In this document: positions 21,717 to 33,878 of the stretch, one piece after another
Position numbering within the stretch: position 1 is the first letter of the stretch
Layout: the number at the start of each line of letters is the position of its first letter
Assembly: GCA_023055425.1 (NCBI GenBank)
Contig: JALGPY010000004.1
Span: 113,005,504 to 113,069,503 of the forward strand
Length of the DNA stretch: 64,000 bases
DNA from: Linanthus parryae
Taxonomy: Eukaryota; Streptophyta; Magnoliopsida; Ericales; Polemoniaceae
Direction of reading: 5' to 3'
Made by a program: the position numbers and the translations under genes
Notes under the pieces: generated by a model
Told to the model about the DNA's origin: nothing
Databases searched by the model: none
What the model saw: the letters and a program-made list of their open reading frames with translations, nothing else

Positions 21717-24240
21717 GGACAATCCAAAAAGGGAACTAAAACCTGTAGGGAAACTTAAATGGACGTAGGAAGAAGAAATTAAAATCGGTGAAACCGTTGT
21801 GATTTGGGTAGTATTGAATAGCTTCTAATATGTGTGTAAGTTCTAAATAGCCTTAGGAAGCAAGTACACCCACCAACCCTCTCCTATTTAAGAGATTTAG
21901 CCAGCCCGATTAGCTAGGTATTTGAGTTTGCGACTTTTCATTGGAGTTTGTGTTAGGTGTCTACGGTTTGGGTGATAAAAATTTGGGAGATTGTGTTCGA
22001 AGTGTATGTTGGAGTCATATTTGATAATCCTTGTTATTGTTGAGTTCTCTATAATATTAGTGCGTTTTGGGAGTCATGTCATGGAAATATTTTGAGGTAT
22101 TGGGAGTATAATACTTATTTCATAATGGAGATCGTTTCTGTTTTTCTTGTGATACATACTTTGTGGAGTTAGAGACAAGTGAATATGACGAGGAGTAGGC
22201 GTATTAGGCTTCTTTGTTTTTCTTAGAACTCTTTATGTATCTTGAGTTTTGTTTTGAATAAGGCTATGATGCCAAACAATACTTTGAGGAATTCTTGAGG
22301 AATTCTTGAGTAATTTTTTTGCATAGCCACTTTTGGGCTAGAGTTGAATTTTTAGCGATTTGCTTTAAGGATGAGGGATAATGCTCATGTTTGAAGAGCC
22401 GTTTTAAGAGTTTAATAAATTATGTTTTATTGATTTGGAGTATGATTTGATAAATTAAGATTGTATTGTGTTTGTTATCATTGATTAAGTGAATAGAAAA
22501 CGTTCATGGAGTTAGAACGCGAGAACTTTGATTTTTTTGTGGTACTTGAATCTGCGCAGCAGTTGGAATTTTGCGTAGCAGACATGTTTATATGTTGAGT
22601 TATTTTTCCCTAAATTTTTCCCAGAAAGTAGGCATACCCATGTATCTTCCATAAAATATTTAGCCCAATATGAGTTCTAGAGACTTAGATATGAATTTTT
22701 AAAATTCATTAGGCAGTAGCAGGATTGCAAAGTGACTAGCTGTAGCATTTTTGAAGTTTACCTATCTTCCAGACCTTTTTTTGTTCTCAAATTTTTATGG
22801 CAGTTAGTAGACACATATGGCGAATCCTGGGTGAAAGCCTAGCCCGTTTTGAGGAGATTAAAGTCAGTTTAAGACCTTTCAAAGTCAAAGTTTCTGTTCT
22901 GGTAGTCTGTGACAGTAGCTGTAGTATTCTCTTCACAGCTAGAGTTCTACAATTTATTTTTGAGTAGATTCTTCTTGATTAATAAAGTAGACTCAGAGAG
23001 GTTGTTGCACACCAAAATTCATAATTTTTGCTTGTCCGATTAATCATTTTTCCTATTTTTGAAGAAGCATGAAAAAATGAGACGTGATCAGCCTATGTGT
23101 AAAGGCATGCGTAACTGATTAGATGATGATCAATATGTGACATTACATGCCTAATTGCGCGTTGCATTCCATGTATTCATGTTTACTTGTATTTCATGAT
23201 ATTTTATGAATAATACAATAGGTTATAGTGTAGGACAATAGACCACCTCCATACAACACTAGAAGGAATTTCCTTGTTAAACAGTGAAGGTAGGAATTTC
23301 ATGTCGAACCGACCAAGGAGGGACCAAAATAATTTCTCGTACGAGGTAATAAAATTGGAGCAAAGGTTATACGAGCGGGCAAAGAGGATAAATGACCTCA
23401 TCGCGAGGAATTGTGAAGTACTGCGTGCTATGTCGGTTACGAGTTTTACAACAAAGTTAGAGTAAGGAAGAACAAGGTGTACTGATATTATGTTCAAGAA
23501 GAAGGTGAGAAGAGAAATGTGTTTGAGAGATATTGACATAGAAGAATCTTTTGACAAATTTGTGTTAGAGAAATTTGTAATAGCGCCGAAAGGAGTTGTG
23601 AAGGCTTCGGTGACATCACTAGAGATAAAGTAGTTAAAAGAGAACTGAAAATCGAGTTTTCGGAGGTGGGATCAGCTATGTGAGATTTAGGTGCTTCTTA
23701 GCTAGTTTTATATAGTTTAGACTATTGAGAAATATGGGTGTTTATGTGAAACCCTATTGTTTTGGAGTTGACTACTTTGAAGATTTCGGAATATTATTTT
23801 GATGTGGAGGTAGTTTGAGAGTTTTGATATGGTGGGAAATACTAAAGTATTGACATAATACTCGGAGTTCTATAAATCATTGGAATACCTGGGGAGATTA
23901 TTTTGTTTTATTGACGGCGGTTTGTTACAAACATCTCATTTAAAGTCTTGTTTTCAGGAATATAGTTTTGAGCATTTTACCATTCATGTTGATTTCGATT
24001 TGGGTTTCAGGGTTTCATTATTGAAGAACCTGTTTTGGGATATTAATACGTTACGTAAGAGTTTAATCTTCGACATTGTGTCTCTTATAAATGTCGCAGA
24101 GTTTTGAGAATTCTTGGGAAAATTATTAGTTGGCAACTGTTAAGTGTGTAATTGATTGGAAGTCAGCTCTAGAATACCCTTGTGGCAGAATAATCTTTAT
24201 ATTTGTTGTATAATAAGAGTATTCTTTGACTCTTGTAGAT
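21717..24240. other. Gypsy element internal region, no recognisable genes
   Basis: AT-rich, many stops in all frames. Short open stretches (for example 23274-23465, a charged segment MSNRPRRDQNNFSYEVIKLE) match nothing I know and stand where gag would be. Confidence 0.5.
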
Positions 24241-24639
24241 ATGACCCTCAACCTAGTGAATCCAACAGCGAAAGATTTTCAGCTGAGCCACCCAACAAGA
24301 ACGCCTTTCTTGGAGGGGATGTCAATTTGGGAATTTATCGGATAAGTCTTGGATAGGTGTGAGCGTTGGGCTTACACTTTTGTTGGAGGATGGGTATTCA
24401 GCAACATACTAGTTCAAAGTCATTGCATTGTGGAGTCTCTACCTAATGAGCAACCTTGGATTTCGATTAAGAGACAATATAATGATTTGGTCGATAAGGA
24501 AGGAGGGTATCTTCCTAATCAAAAATATTTTCATCAAGGTCAGTGGATGATAACGCCGCACTTCATGAAGTGTACTTTGTTGTTAGTTCACGAGCCTTGG
24601 GAGGAGCCTGTGGAGGACCCAGGAGAAGCAATAGACTAA
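24241..24639 (+). pseudogene. Unidentified ORF inside the gypsy element
   Basis: A reading frame from ATG 24241 (MTLNLVNPTAKDFQLSH) runs to TAA 24639 with a single in-frame stop at 24343. It encodes about 132 residues, including WAYTFVGGWVFSNILVQSHC, QPWISIKRQYNDLVDKEGGY, FHQGQWMITPHFMKC and an acidic end EPWEEPVEDPGEAID. Its rich aromatic and charged composition looks like genuine protein, unlike the surrounding sequence. I do not recognise a gypsy domain. It could be a captured host fragment or a lineage-specific accessory ORF. Confidence 0.4.
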
Positions 24640-25989
24640 AGAGCTAGCATGGACGATAGCGGCCTCCCGCCCACCCTCGCCTATCGTGTCTTTTGATTTT
24701 CTTTGAACATTATAATTCATTTTAGAACATACTTTGAATTTGTAAGGATAATGAGATTCTTGGATTCTAGTTGGAATAGTCCATTAAAGAATATCGGATT
24801 CTAGTCATGTCTTATAGTTACATAGTTTTAATGGATCACGTTGTTTTACTAGTGCTTGTGTCTCTTCTTACCTTGTCTATATTTTGTGAAGGTTATATTT
24901 ATCTTATTTCTCTCCTTTTTCTCCTGTATATGACATTATAAGAGTAAAGGAAAAAGGGGATTACACATCTGAAACTGAAGTTTGAGGATCAAGGGCTAAG
25001 TTTTGTTTGTTATATCTCATACTATTTGATTGGCGAAAGACGATATTTTGGGTCATTAGAATGTTAATGTTTACATTAGAGGTACATGTTCGGAGCTTTG
25101 TTACTTATCTATCATTTGAGGAACTGGATGTTTTCTCCTTAATGGTTCGTCCTTGGTATTATGATAGTTGTTGGGTTGTATCACCTTTATTGTATGAGGC
25201 GTAATATAGTTCATTTACTAGTTTATTCACAATCTGACTAAGAGTATGGATGGTCAGCCTTGGGAGATCTTAAGAACTTATTCCTTGTGACAAACAGTTT
25301 ATGATGTTGTAGCGGTTATCATTTGAGTTATTGATTTAGGTTTTGGGTCGCTCTCTATTACGTTGGTACAACAATCAAGACAAGTTTTTGGTGTAATCAG
25401 TTGGTATGGTATAGTCTCACGTTTGGGGTAGCTAACATATATTGTCAACTGATGCGTATGATCGGAGTCTTGTCGTCAAATCGTTGTTTGGATTATGGGC
25501 TGGTTATTCACATCTAAGATACTTTTGGAGTCCTATGCTTCTATTGGATTTCTGGGAATGCCAAGTCATATTGACATTAAGGTTTACATCAGACCTTCCA
25601 TGAGACATCTTACCCGACTCCACTTAAAACATGTGGACCGCGCCCTCGCGATTCGAATTTGAGTGTTTGTTTGATTTTCGAGATGTATGGTAGATGAGTT
25701 CAAGACTTTTGCAGACCAAGAATAGTGACCCATACTATGAAGTCCCAATTCCTGAGACCTCGTGAATGCTCAATTCTTTTCCGGATAGACCTTTTTTGGA
25801 GATATCAAGTGGGGGTATTGGGGTCCATTGGATGAACTTCGTGGGGCCCATATGTGAAGTACATGGACCATGTTAAGTTGTTAGTCAACCTAGATGACAT
25901 GTTTAAGTGACAGCTTGCAGACATTATCAAGTGGGAAGAGAATGTAGGCTCCCTATTTGTCGCCTAGGACCGGTAGTCGTGGCTAGTGC
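24640..25989. other. Gypsy element internal region, decayed
   Basis: No recognisable domain. An AT-rich stretch with stops in all frames. Confidence 0.4.
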
Positions 25990-26160
25990 CAATCAATTTG
26001 GAACCTTCATTTAGTTATGAGGAACACCCTGTTAAGATTCTAGACACAAAATAAGGGACACCCGCAACAAGAGTGTCAAGCTTGTAAAGGTATTATGGAC
26101 AAATCACCTCACCGAAGAGGCAACTTGGGAAGCGGAGGATGATATGAGAAAGAATTAATC
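25990..26160 (+). pseudogene. Integrase C-terminus/chromodomain remnant
   Basis: The plus strand reads NLEPSFSYEEHPVKILDTK and, after a frame change, SVKLVKVLWTNHLTEEATWE followed by AEDDMRKN. This is the closing segment of chromovirus polyproteins (VKVLW..H...EATWE). The rest of the integrase is not recognisable upstream. Confidence 0.75.
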
Positions 26161-26373
26161 TCATCCTTTTTGACGAGGTATTTTGAGTTCCGAGGACGTC
26201 ACTCCTCTAAGGGGGAGAGGATGTAATCCTTCGATTTTTAATACAGTACTCCTTATGGTATATTGCATATCATTCACGACCTTAGGTTGCATTAAGTAGT
26301 TGTACCCTTGAGTGGGGGTTCATACCTTACTAGTTGTTGAGGATTTGGTTTAAGCTTCGAGGACGAAGCTCTC

Positions 26374-26389
26374 TTTAAGAGGGGAAGGA
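26374..26389 (+). promoter_or_regulatory. Polypurine tract
   Basis: AAGAGGGGAAGGA directly precedes the TGAAATACC start of the 3' LTR. It would prime plus-strand DNA synthesis. Confidence 0.9.
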
Positions 26390-28571
26390 TGAAATACCCC
26401 GTTTTGTGACTATGGGTATTTGTGATATTATTATATGTGTTGGGCGCCAAATTTAAATGTTGGGAGTTAATTATAAATGTTTGCTAGCATTTGAGAGTCT
26501 TTGTGACTTTTATCTTAAGTTGTAGTGCCTACTAATTAATTGGGGGAGGTGTTTGTCTTTTTACCTAAACTAGTGGTGTGAAAGTGTCTTTTCTGTCAGA
26601 TTGATATCATATTTTGACCCAAAAATCTCAACTAACGTGAGTTTCAAATTCTTTCAAAATTCATCATCATCATCATCATCTCAATCACCCTCTATCTCTC
26701 ACGATTTTTCTCTCTCTCTCTTCTTCTTCTTCTTCTTCTTCTTCTCTTTTCTTCTTTGATTTTCATCAAAGTGTTGGGTCGTTCTGACCCGGTTGATTCC
26801 GACAGATTTATCGTCATCATCTCCGCTAGCAAGCTTCAATCTCCGCCTCTCAATCGTTTCGATTTATCTCCTCCTATTGTAAGTCTTGATCAATTAGTAA
26901 TTTCGGTTCTTTATCGCAAATTTTCAGATTTATATCGTTAGTTTCATCATTCATGAAATTGTAGGATTAGTAATCAAGTTTTAGGGTTTATCATGTTCAT
27001 GGGTGATGGGAAAAACCCTAGTTTGGAGGAGAAGTTTGATTAAGCAATTTGGGTGATTGGATGATCATAGTATGTGGGTAACAATCTGATTTGATGTTGG
27101 GAATCATGTTATATTAGGTTTAGTATGAATGTAAGATGAACTAGATGCTTGGGAGAAAAGTTTCATGGAAATTGATAATTCCCGTATGGGTATTTTGAGT
27201 GAAATTGGAAACTTGAAACTAGTGTAACTTTTGATTCAGGAATCGAAATTAAGATCCGTTTGAGGCTAAACTTATTATTTCGAATGTTTTGAATCTAATG
27301 AAACTGTTTTTGAGCCATGATCTGTTTGGGAAACTGGAGTAATAAATTGGTGGAGTTATGATAGGTTATGTATGCTTTAGGTTAGAGGATTTTGAAATAA
27401 GGTTTTGAGTTTTGTTTGAAGTATGAATTAAGTGGGATGTTAGGTTGGTGTTAGAAACCTAAACCATTGACTATCATATGCATGTAGCTAGTATAGCAAG
27501 TGTAATGCTAGAATATTGTGTTTAATTAGAATATTGTTACGTGTAGGTGACGAGTTCGTCGACGACGACTACGTAGAGTACTTTGATTGATTGCTATAGT
27601 TGGATTTGCTTTGAGGTAAGTAAACATGCCAAGCCTAGTGTGCTTAACTCATTCGTGTCAAATGATTTCTTCCTACACGTTTCAAAATGAATTTACATGT
27701 TATGTGCTTATGTGTCATTTAAACATCTGATTTTACTCGTAAATGCTTTTCTTGAAAATAACACAATAAGTTAACAATTCATGATAACGTAAAGTGGAAG
27801 AGTTGTGCGGGGTTATCTCATGGTTACTATTGGGCTTGGTTGGGTTATACCCGGTCAATTATTTTTATTTAATCCGGTTGCAAGGCCCCGGATCGCTCCT
27901 TGTACTCACCCTTCTAGCCGCAAGAAGTCTGTAAGGGGGTGTCGACACTTAAGGTCCTGGATGCTTGCGAAGTGATTGGTTCTTCCCCGTATCAACTAAT
28001 TGTAAATCTGGATTTTCGGATTTTATGATTATTAATGAGAAAAGGATGAGAGTATGAAATTTGGGATTTCCCAACTTGAGTATTGAACTCGAATTTGCGA
28101 ACTGTAAACTCACATGTTTTCTTATAAGTGTCAAATTCAACTTCCGCTGTGTTTAATAATAAACTCCAACTCGCAAAAGTGGCCATTGATTTTTATAACT
28201 GCATCATCATCATTTTACATGCTTGGGTGTTTGCTTGCCAGTATCTTTATGCTGATTTTTGTACTGTGGTGTTTCTTTTTATTTCTGCACCACAGGTCCA
28301 GGTGGTGAGTATTCGGCATAGTGGGGGACGCGCTTCATCACCGATGTTTTAGTCGTTCACTTTAGATTTTGAAACTCTTTTAGTATTTAATACACTTAGT
28401 TGTTTTATGCTCGCGTTTGAGGCAAGAATAATTGAACTGTAATAATGCTTGGTTAATTATTTTATTGGATGTTGCTTGAGAACCATATTTAAATGTCCTT
28501 GTATCCGGGTTAGTCTCGGGTACGGAGTGGCACCCCCGGGCCTCCGGCTTGGTCATTTTGGGGGTGTTACA
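26390..28571 (+). repeat. 3' LTR of the gypsy element
   Basis: 2182 bp with the same ends as the 5' LTR. It includes (CTT)8 at 26720-26743. The LTR ends at 28571, directly followed by the CTATC TSD. Confidence 0.95.
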
Positions 28572-28576
28572 CTATC
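28572..28576. repeat. TSD of gypsy element, right copy
   Basis: CTATC, identical to 19556-19560. Confidence 0.92.
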
Positions 28577-30780
28577 ACTGTCCCAATAATCATGAAGAGT
28601 GAACAACAATTCCTCATCAGACAGCGACCCAGCCACCACATCCATCAGTATGAATTTTCCCAACCACTGGTCTACCCAAAAAAGTGTATGAGTACCAGAG
28701 CCAACATTCCAGCCAATACCAGAAGAGATATCACAAAAGGCTTTTTATAGATATGCCTCCAAACCCTAGATTGATAAGGCTTCACTTGCTTTTTGCTAGG
28801 ATCAAAGGAAGGTTTACCATATTTCTTAATAAGCTACTTGGCCCAAAAAGAAGTATGATTGGTAAGAAGCTGCCATCTAGCCTTAGCCAAAAAAGAAAAA
28901 TTAAAATCACTAATTCTCTTTAGACCCAAACCACCATTCTCTTTAGGCAACAAAACAGTTTCCCAGCTTAATAAAAGGAGTCTAGCCTTAGCAATAGACC
29001 CCCCCCCCCCCCCCGCACAGAAATCTCCTGCAAATTAAATCTATCTCAGTTAAAATAGAACTTGGAATAATCACAGTTTGCATAGCATATGCAGGGATAA
29101 CTTGCAACAGTGAGTGAATGAGAGTAATTCTTCCAGCGAAAGACAACTGAGAAGGCTTCCAAGAAGATAACCTAGCCAAGACTTTGTCCACCAAGAATTT
29201 ATATTTGCAAGCACCAAACTTTTTGTGAATAAGGGGCATCCCAAGGTGTGCACCCAAATCTTCAGTGAGCTGCACATTCAACAAAGAACTCAAACCTCTA
29301 GCAACACTCCTAGTAACACAAGGAGCAACAAAGAGCTTTGACTTCTCAAAACTGATAGTTTGACCTGCCTTCTCACAGAAATAAGAGAGTACTTGCTTCA
29401 TCACCCTGACCTGTCTCTTAGTAGCAACCCCAAACAACATCAAATCATCAGCAAAGAATAAATGAGTAAGGGGAATGCCACTTCTAGACAGCTTGATCCC
29501 TTTCCATTTACCAGACTCTACAGCTAAGTGAATTTTTTGAGCCAAAAGTTGCATAACCAAGAGGAACAGGTAAGGAGATATGGGATCCCTTGCCTTAATC
29601 CTCTATGAGGAGAGAACTCCTTGAGTTGTTCACCATTCCATAAAACACTGAATGAAGCAGTGGTCACAGAGTCCATAATCAAACTATGAATATTGGGAGG
29701 CACACCAATAGCAGCCAGAACAGAATCCAAGCAAGACCATCTCACTTTATCATAAGCTTTAGCCAAATCAATTTTGATTGCAAGCCCCCCTTTCTACCCT
29801 TCTTAGAGTTGAGGCAATGGAAAGCCTCTTGAGCAATAAGAATATTCTCACTAGCATGCCTCCCAGGTAAAAAGCTAAACTGAAGAGGGTGAACAACTCT
29901 CTGAAGAATAGCCCTTAATCTATGAGTAACAAGCTTAGTAATGATCTTGAGAGTTACATTACACAAGCTTATAGGTCTCAATTGAGAGAAAGAAAGAAGG
30001 TTATCCACTTTAAGAATCAAAACAAGCAAAGTCTTGTTGATATTTCTAGGCAACTTACCAGAGTGGAAGGCATCCTTTACCGTTTGAACAACTACATTGC
30101 TCACAGAAGGCCAGAAATGTTGATAAAAGCCAGGATTAACCCCATCAGGACCAGGGCTCTTAAAAGCCCCCATATCAAAAACCACATCTCTAACTTCTTT
30201 GCAAGTGATCTCAGCAGTAAGAGTACCCTTATCAGCATCAGACAGAGTAGTGCCTCCCCAGATCAGAGCCACAGTAGAAGCAACAACATTATCAGAGTAC
30301 AACTCAGCAAAATGTTTGGTCACTTCATCTTTGAGAGTGGGAATATCATCACACCAAACACCATTGTTAAGTTTAATAGCATCAATTTCATTCCTCCTTT
30401 TTCTAGTAACAGCTGAGAGGTGAAAGAATCTAGTGTTCTTATCACCTAAGAGCAATTTACTAGCCTTGGCCTTCTGAAACCAAAATATCTCTTCTTGAAG
30501 AAGAACAATACTAAGCAGGTGTTGTAATTCAATCTCCAGATTACTAAGATAAGGATTCTCTGCAATAGACAAAGATCTTTGAATGCCATCAAGCCTTCAG
30601 CCTTCTTTTCCTATCAAAGATGTTACCAAAAACTTGAGTATTCCACAGCTTCACATCAGAGATAAACTCACAAACAATACTGTCAACAATTTTATTCTGA
30701 ACCCAATGATGATCAACCAAAGTACCAAAACTGTCTTCCCAAAACCAGCTAGCCTCCAACCTAAAAGATTTGAGGACTGA
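28577..30780 (-). pseudogene. LINE C ORF2, linker and reverse transcriptase
   Basis: The minus strand carries GDKNTRFFHLSAVTRKRRNE (near 30450), FKSPGPDGVNPGFYQ (near 30160), LRPISLCNVTLKIITKLV (near 29970), FLPGRHASENILIAQEAFHC (near 29870), KAYDKVRWSCLDSVL (near 29760), LKEFSPHRGLRQGIPY (near 29620) and THLFFADDLMLFG with catalytic Asp-Asp near 29450. After a C16 run at 28999-29014 the frame shifts and continues with ENGGLGLKRI and FWVDQWLG to HDYWDS at the gypsy junction. Frameshifts near 29750 and 29550 and the homopolymer make it non-functional. Confidence 0.88.
28999..29014. repeat. C16 homopolymer in LINE C
   Basis: Sixteen C on the plus strand interrupt the LINE ORF2 frame. A homopolymer this long is prone to both slippage and base-calling error. 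Confidence 0.9.
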
Positions 30781-30799
30781 AAGAGGGAGAGGGATACCA

Positions 30800-31498
30800 T
30801 CAGAACTGATCAAAAGGGGGGTGGTGATCAGAACACACCCTAGTCATATGCCTAACAGAGGCCTCAGGAAACATAAGTCTCCAGCTAGAATTGCACATAG
30901 CCCTATCCAATCTCTGTCTAATCACACCACCACCATCGTGTGAGTTAGTCCAAGTGAATAGAGGCCCAGAAAACCCCACGTCTTGGAGCTGACACACATT
31001 AACACAATCCCACATCTGGCTACAATGCCTCCTGTTCAGAGGTCTACCACCCACCTTCTCATAACTGGAACCAGCTTGATTAAAGTCACCAATGAGAAGC
31101 TATGGAAGAGAATGCAGTTGACTGAGATTGGCTAGATAAGACCAGAGATCTTCCCTAGCCAGTGGCACAGGGCTAGCATAGATCCCTGAAAACAACTACT
31201 CAGGTTGGTCTTTTCTCTTAACAATGCCAGTAATAGTCTGGTTATTGCAAGAGATCACATCCACCTCAACAGAGGAACTATCCCAAAGGAGCCAAATACC
31301 TCCCCTAAAGCCCTGAGCCTCCATACAGTAGGACTTATCTAATCTAGTACGACGACTAATATTTCTCAAATGAGAGCTAGACACACGAGGTTCAACAAGA
31401 ACCATCATATCAGCAGAAGAAGAGTGATATAAATCAAGAACTGGCATAACAGTATCAGAATTACCAATACATCTGCAGTTCCACCAGACAATCTTCAT
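30800..31498 (-). pseudogene. LINE C ORF2, endonuclease domain
   Basis: It starts at ATG 31498 (MKIVWWNCRCIGNSDTV), then LVEPRVSS (catalytic Glu), GGIWLLWDSSSVEV, a stop at about 31196, a decayed stretch with LIGDFNQAGSSYE-like sequence near 31090, VGFSGPLFTWTN, RQRLDRAMCNSSW and CSDHHPPF near 30815. Sequence order and motifs are those of the L1 endonuclease. At least two disruptions are present. Confidence 0.85.
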
Positions 31499-31599
31499 AG
31501 GATTAGCTTGAGTTGTTGAGCCGATCCATCGACTCAGCAGATCGTGGGACAAGAAGCCCCTTTCCCTTTCCCACTCCTACATCTCTTGGAGAAATACCC

Positions 31600-32969
31600 T
31601 CATGGCAGTGGAACTCTCACACCTCCATGATTTGCGACGGCTCTACTTTTGAGACCATACCCGGATGGATCTTGAAATGGATTAGATCGATCCACGGAGC
31701 TCCTATTACGAGAGTAGGTAAAATCCACTCGAGGCCTACCAGAATTTACACTTCGTCGAGCCTCTTTGCTAGCCTGGAAATAAAAAATCGCCAGGACACA
31801 ATTGAAGTCTAACGTCTGAAGAGGCTGGCGAGAATTAGGGTTTCCTGCCCCTTTCTTACGATTGGACGAATTCCCTTCTCTCTGACCATGTGGCTTCTGC
31901 CCATTGGCCAAATTCTTAGAGGGCGACGTGACTCTATCCCCCGTGGCATTTGATGGTGGAAGTGATCCCCTAGTACGCGGCCCACCAGAGGAGGATGCAT
32001 CATCCAACCAAAGGACGCCACAACGCGAACCCAAACCCAGACCGGACTGTTGGGCCTCCGAACCCGAAAAGCCAAACACATTACCCGGGTTCAGACCCAG
32101 CCGTGCAGGATCCGATAGTTGATCACCGGGAATTGACTCCGGTACCTTACCACCGTTGCGCCGCCGATTCTCCAGCTTCTTCTTCCGTCGCGAAGCAATC
32201 ATCCAGGCCCCAAAGCGAGGCTCTGAATTATTGCTAACCTCAGGAGTAACCACTTCCCCTATCGTTACGTCCCCTACTTCCGATGTAACCTCTGGCAAGT
32301 CCTTCTCCACCACCGGAGTAGCAACCACCAGAGGGCATGAATCCTTACGGTTACCGCACTCAAAACAGACCTGATGAAGGCCTTCATACTCCACTAGAAT
32401 ACGAAGCCCGTTGATCTAAATAGACGAAATCAAACTCTTGCCGAGATCGATCTCAACGCAAACCCTAGCAAACTGGCCACGCTCTGCTGCTAGAGTCGTT
32501 AGAGTCGTTGGATCGACCGTAATAGCTTTCCCAAAACGATTACCAAGACTCATAAGCATATCCTCGTCGTAGTACTCAACAGAGATTCCTCGCAACCGAA
32601 TCCAAACCGGAGTAGATCTCACCGCCGGACCCGTCGGATCGAAGTGAGGCGTCCAAGTTTGGACAGTGAGATAGTTGCCCTGGACCACGCAGAAGAACGT
32701 GTTCATAATCCTCCTTATTAAAGAATCGAACGCAGTAGACGCCATTCGCCAGATCTGTGAGTTCAAAGCCGTGTGAGGGGTCCCATTGATCCTGTCTGAA
32801 AATTGAGGTCACGACCAAGCACTTTCACAAACAGCGCTCGACTCCAAGGACGAAGCAAACGACGAAGAGAAGCACCGCCGATCTGAATGTGGATTTGACC
32901 ATCTTCAGTGGTCTCTGATTGGATCTCCAACGGTTCCATGGAAGCGTCCATCGATTGATCTTCCTCCAT
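31600..32969 (-). pseudogene. LINE C ORF1 (DUF4283 and zinc knuckle)
   Basis: ATG 32969 begins MEEDQSMDASMEPLEIQSET. The DUF4283 hallmarks follow: LFVKVLGRDLNFQTG, LTDLANGVYCVRFFNKEDYE (after a frame change), VWIRLRGISVEYYDEDML, GKAITVDPTT, ARVCVEIDLGKSL. Then comes a stop near 32415 and a degenerate knuckle VCFECGNRKDSCP that lacks the usual His. A long low-complexity tail ends at 31600. Its role would be RNA binding. It needs one frameshift and one stop correction, so it is a pseudogene. Confidence 0.88.
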
Positions 32970-33001
32970 GTAGATCCCCTTTGGCGATCGAACAAGCACA
33001 T

Positions 33002-33635
33002 CGCGAAACTTGTGATTACCAGTGACTCCTCGTCTGAGAGCGACGAGTTTGAAACGAATCGGCGTTTGAAATTCGCCTAATTACGGCGAAGATCTCCGCC
33101 CACCGGAGCACGAGGCGGTGGCTGCGGTGGAGAGGAGGAAGGCGGGAGAGTTTACCAGGAGCTCCATGGTTTCCCTAGATATTTTGATGATATGTTTGGA
33201 AGAAACAATATTGATTACAGTGCACTAAATTTTTATTTGATATATATCTTCTAACGCCAAAATTGCTAATGAATTACATAGTTTCATTATGTTGGATTTA
33301 ACATCCGGAAAGACTTAACTAAAGCTTTCGTCTTTTGTATGAATCATTACTTCGACTAACAACTAACATGTTTAACTAATATAGCAAGAAAATTAAGATA
33401 TGTATAACAATACGAATTAGTTGGTTTGCTTACACATTAGTATCATTCCATTGTTATTATATTAGCCACAAATTTTATCAAATAATGTAAACATATACTC
33501 TTTCCAACTCCTTATCATTCTTTTTCCAAACGACATTTTGATGTGGCTAACAACCATCTTTTGTGGAGTAATCCACATGTCAAATTTAAGAGAAATTTTC
33601 ACTTATTTTTATAAAAAGGAATTGATGAAGGCTAT
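33002..33635. other. Spacer before the copia element
   Basis: 33002-33180 is GC-rich and may be the LINE C 5' UTR. From 33181 it is AT-rich without recognisable genes. Confidence 0.4.
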
Positions 33636-33878
33636 TGTTAGAATCAACAATTATTTTGGTATTAAATCCTAAAGATTCTACAGCTAAACAGATGGAAAGT
33701 GCAACCATAGATAATCTGCATATCACAGAACGTATATTCTATAGTTAGTATCCTGATTTTGGGGGATTAGATCTTAGCATATTTTTCTTTTATTTGCCTA
33801 TTATAGCTCTTAGCTGTCTCCTATATATAATGTACCTCCACTAGCTAAATATAATTTAATTTACAGTGTTTTATGATA
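33636..33878 (+). repeat. Putative 5' LTR of the copia element
   Basis: TGTTAGAATCA is a common copia LTR start. The TATA box and the following primer-binding-like site fit. No second LTR is available to confirm the right end. Confidence 0.5.

Larger units (their letters stand above)
19561..28571 (+). mobile_element. Complete-ended Ty3-gypsy element, internally degenerate (Tekay-like)
   Basis: Two collinear LTRs (19561-21702 and 26390-28571), a primer-binding site at 21705, a polypurine tract before 26390 and a perfect CTATC TSD define a 9011-bp element. The internal region of about 4.7 kb has no recognisable gag, protease, RT or RNase H. Only a C-terminal integrase/chromodomain-like remnant near 26000-26160 supports the chromovirus (Tekay-like) assignment. 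The element is therefore non-autonomous or heavily rearranged. A related solo LTR lies at 10029-12255. Confidence 0.9.
19131..33001 (-). mobile_element. LINE C: L1-type retrotransposon, split by a gypsy element
   Basis: Minus-strand order: ORF1 (32969-31600), endonuclease (31498 to about 30800), linker and RT (about 30780 to 28577), then, beyond the gypsy element at 19561-28571, the RT zinc-binding domain (19560-19131). The two parts join in frame when the gypsy element and one CTATC copy are removed. LINE sequence thus totals about 4.9 kb. The RNase H domain and 3' UTR expected after the zinc-binding domain are missing and no poly(T) stands at 19130, so the 3' end has been lost. GC-rich sequence to about 33180 may be its 5' UTR. 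Confidence 0.88.

Noticed and set aside
28999..29014. C16 run as a regulatory G-quadruplex-like element
   Set aside because: A single uninterrupted homopolymer inside a dead LINE frame; slippage or base-calling error is simpler.
31513..32374. Plus-strand ORFs across LINE C ORF1
   Set aside because: Shadows of the GC-rich minus-strand ORF1. The minus-strand reading has the DUF4283 motifs.
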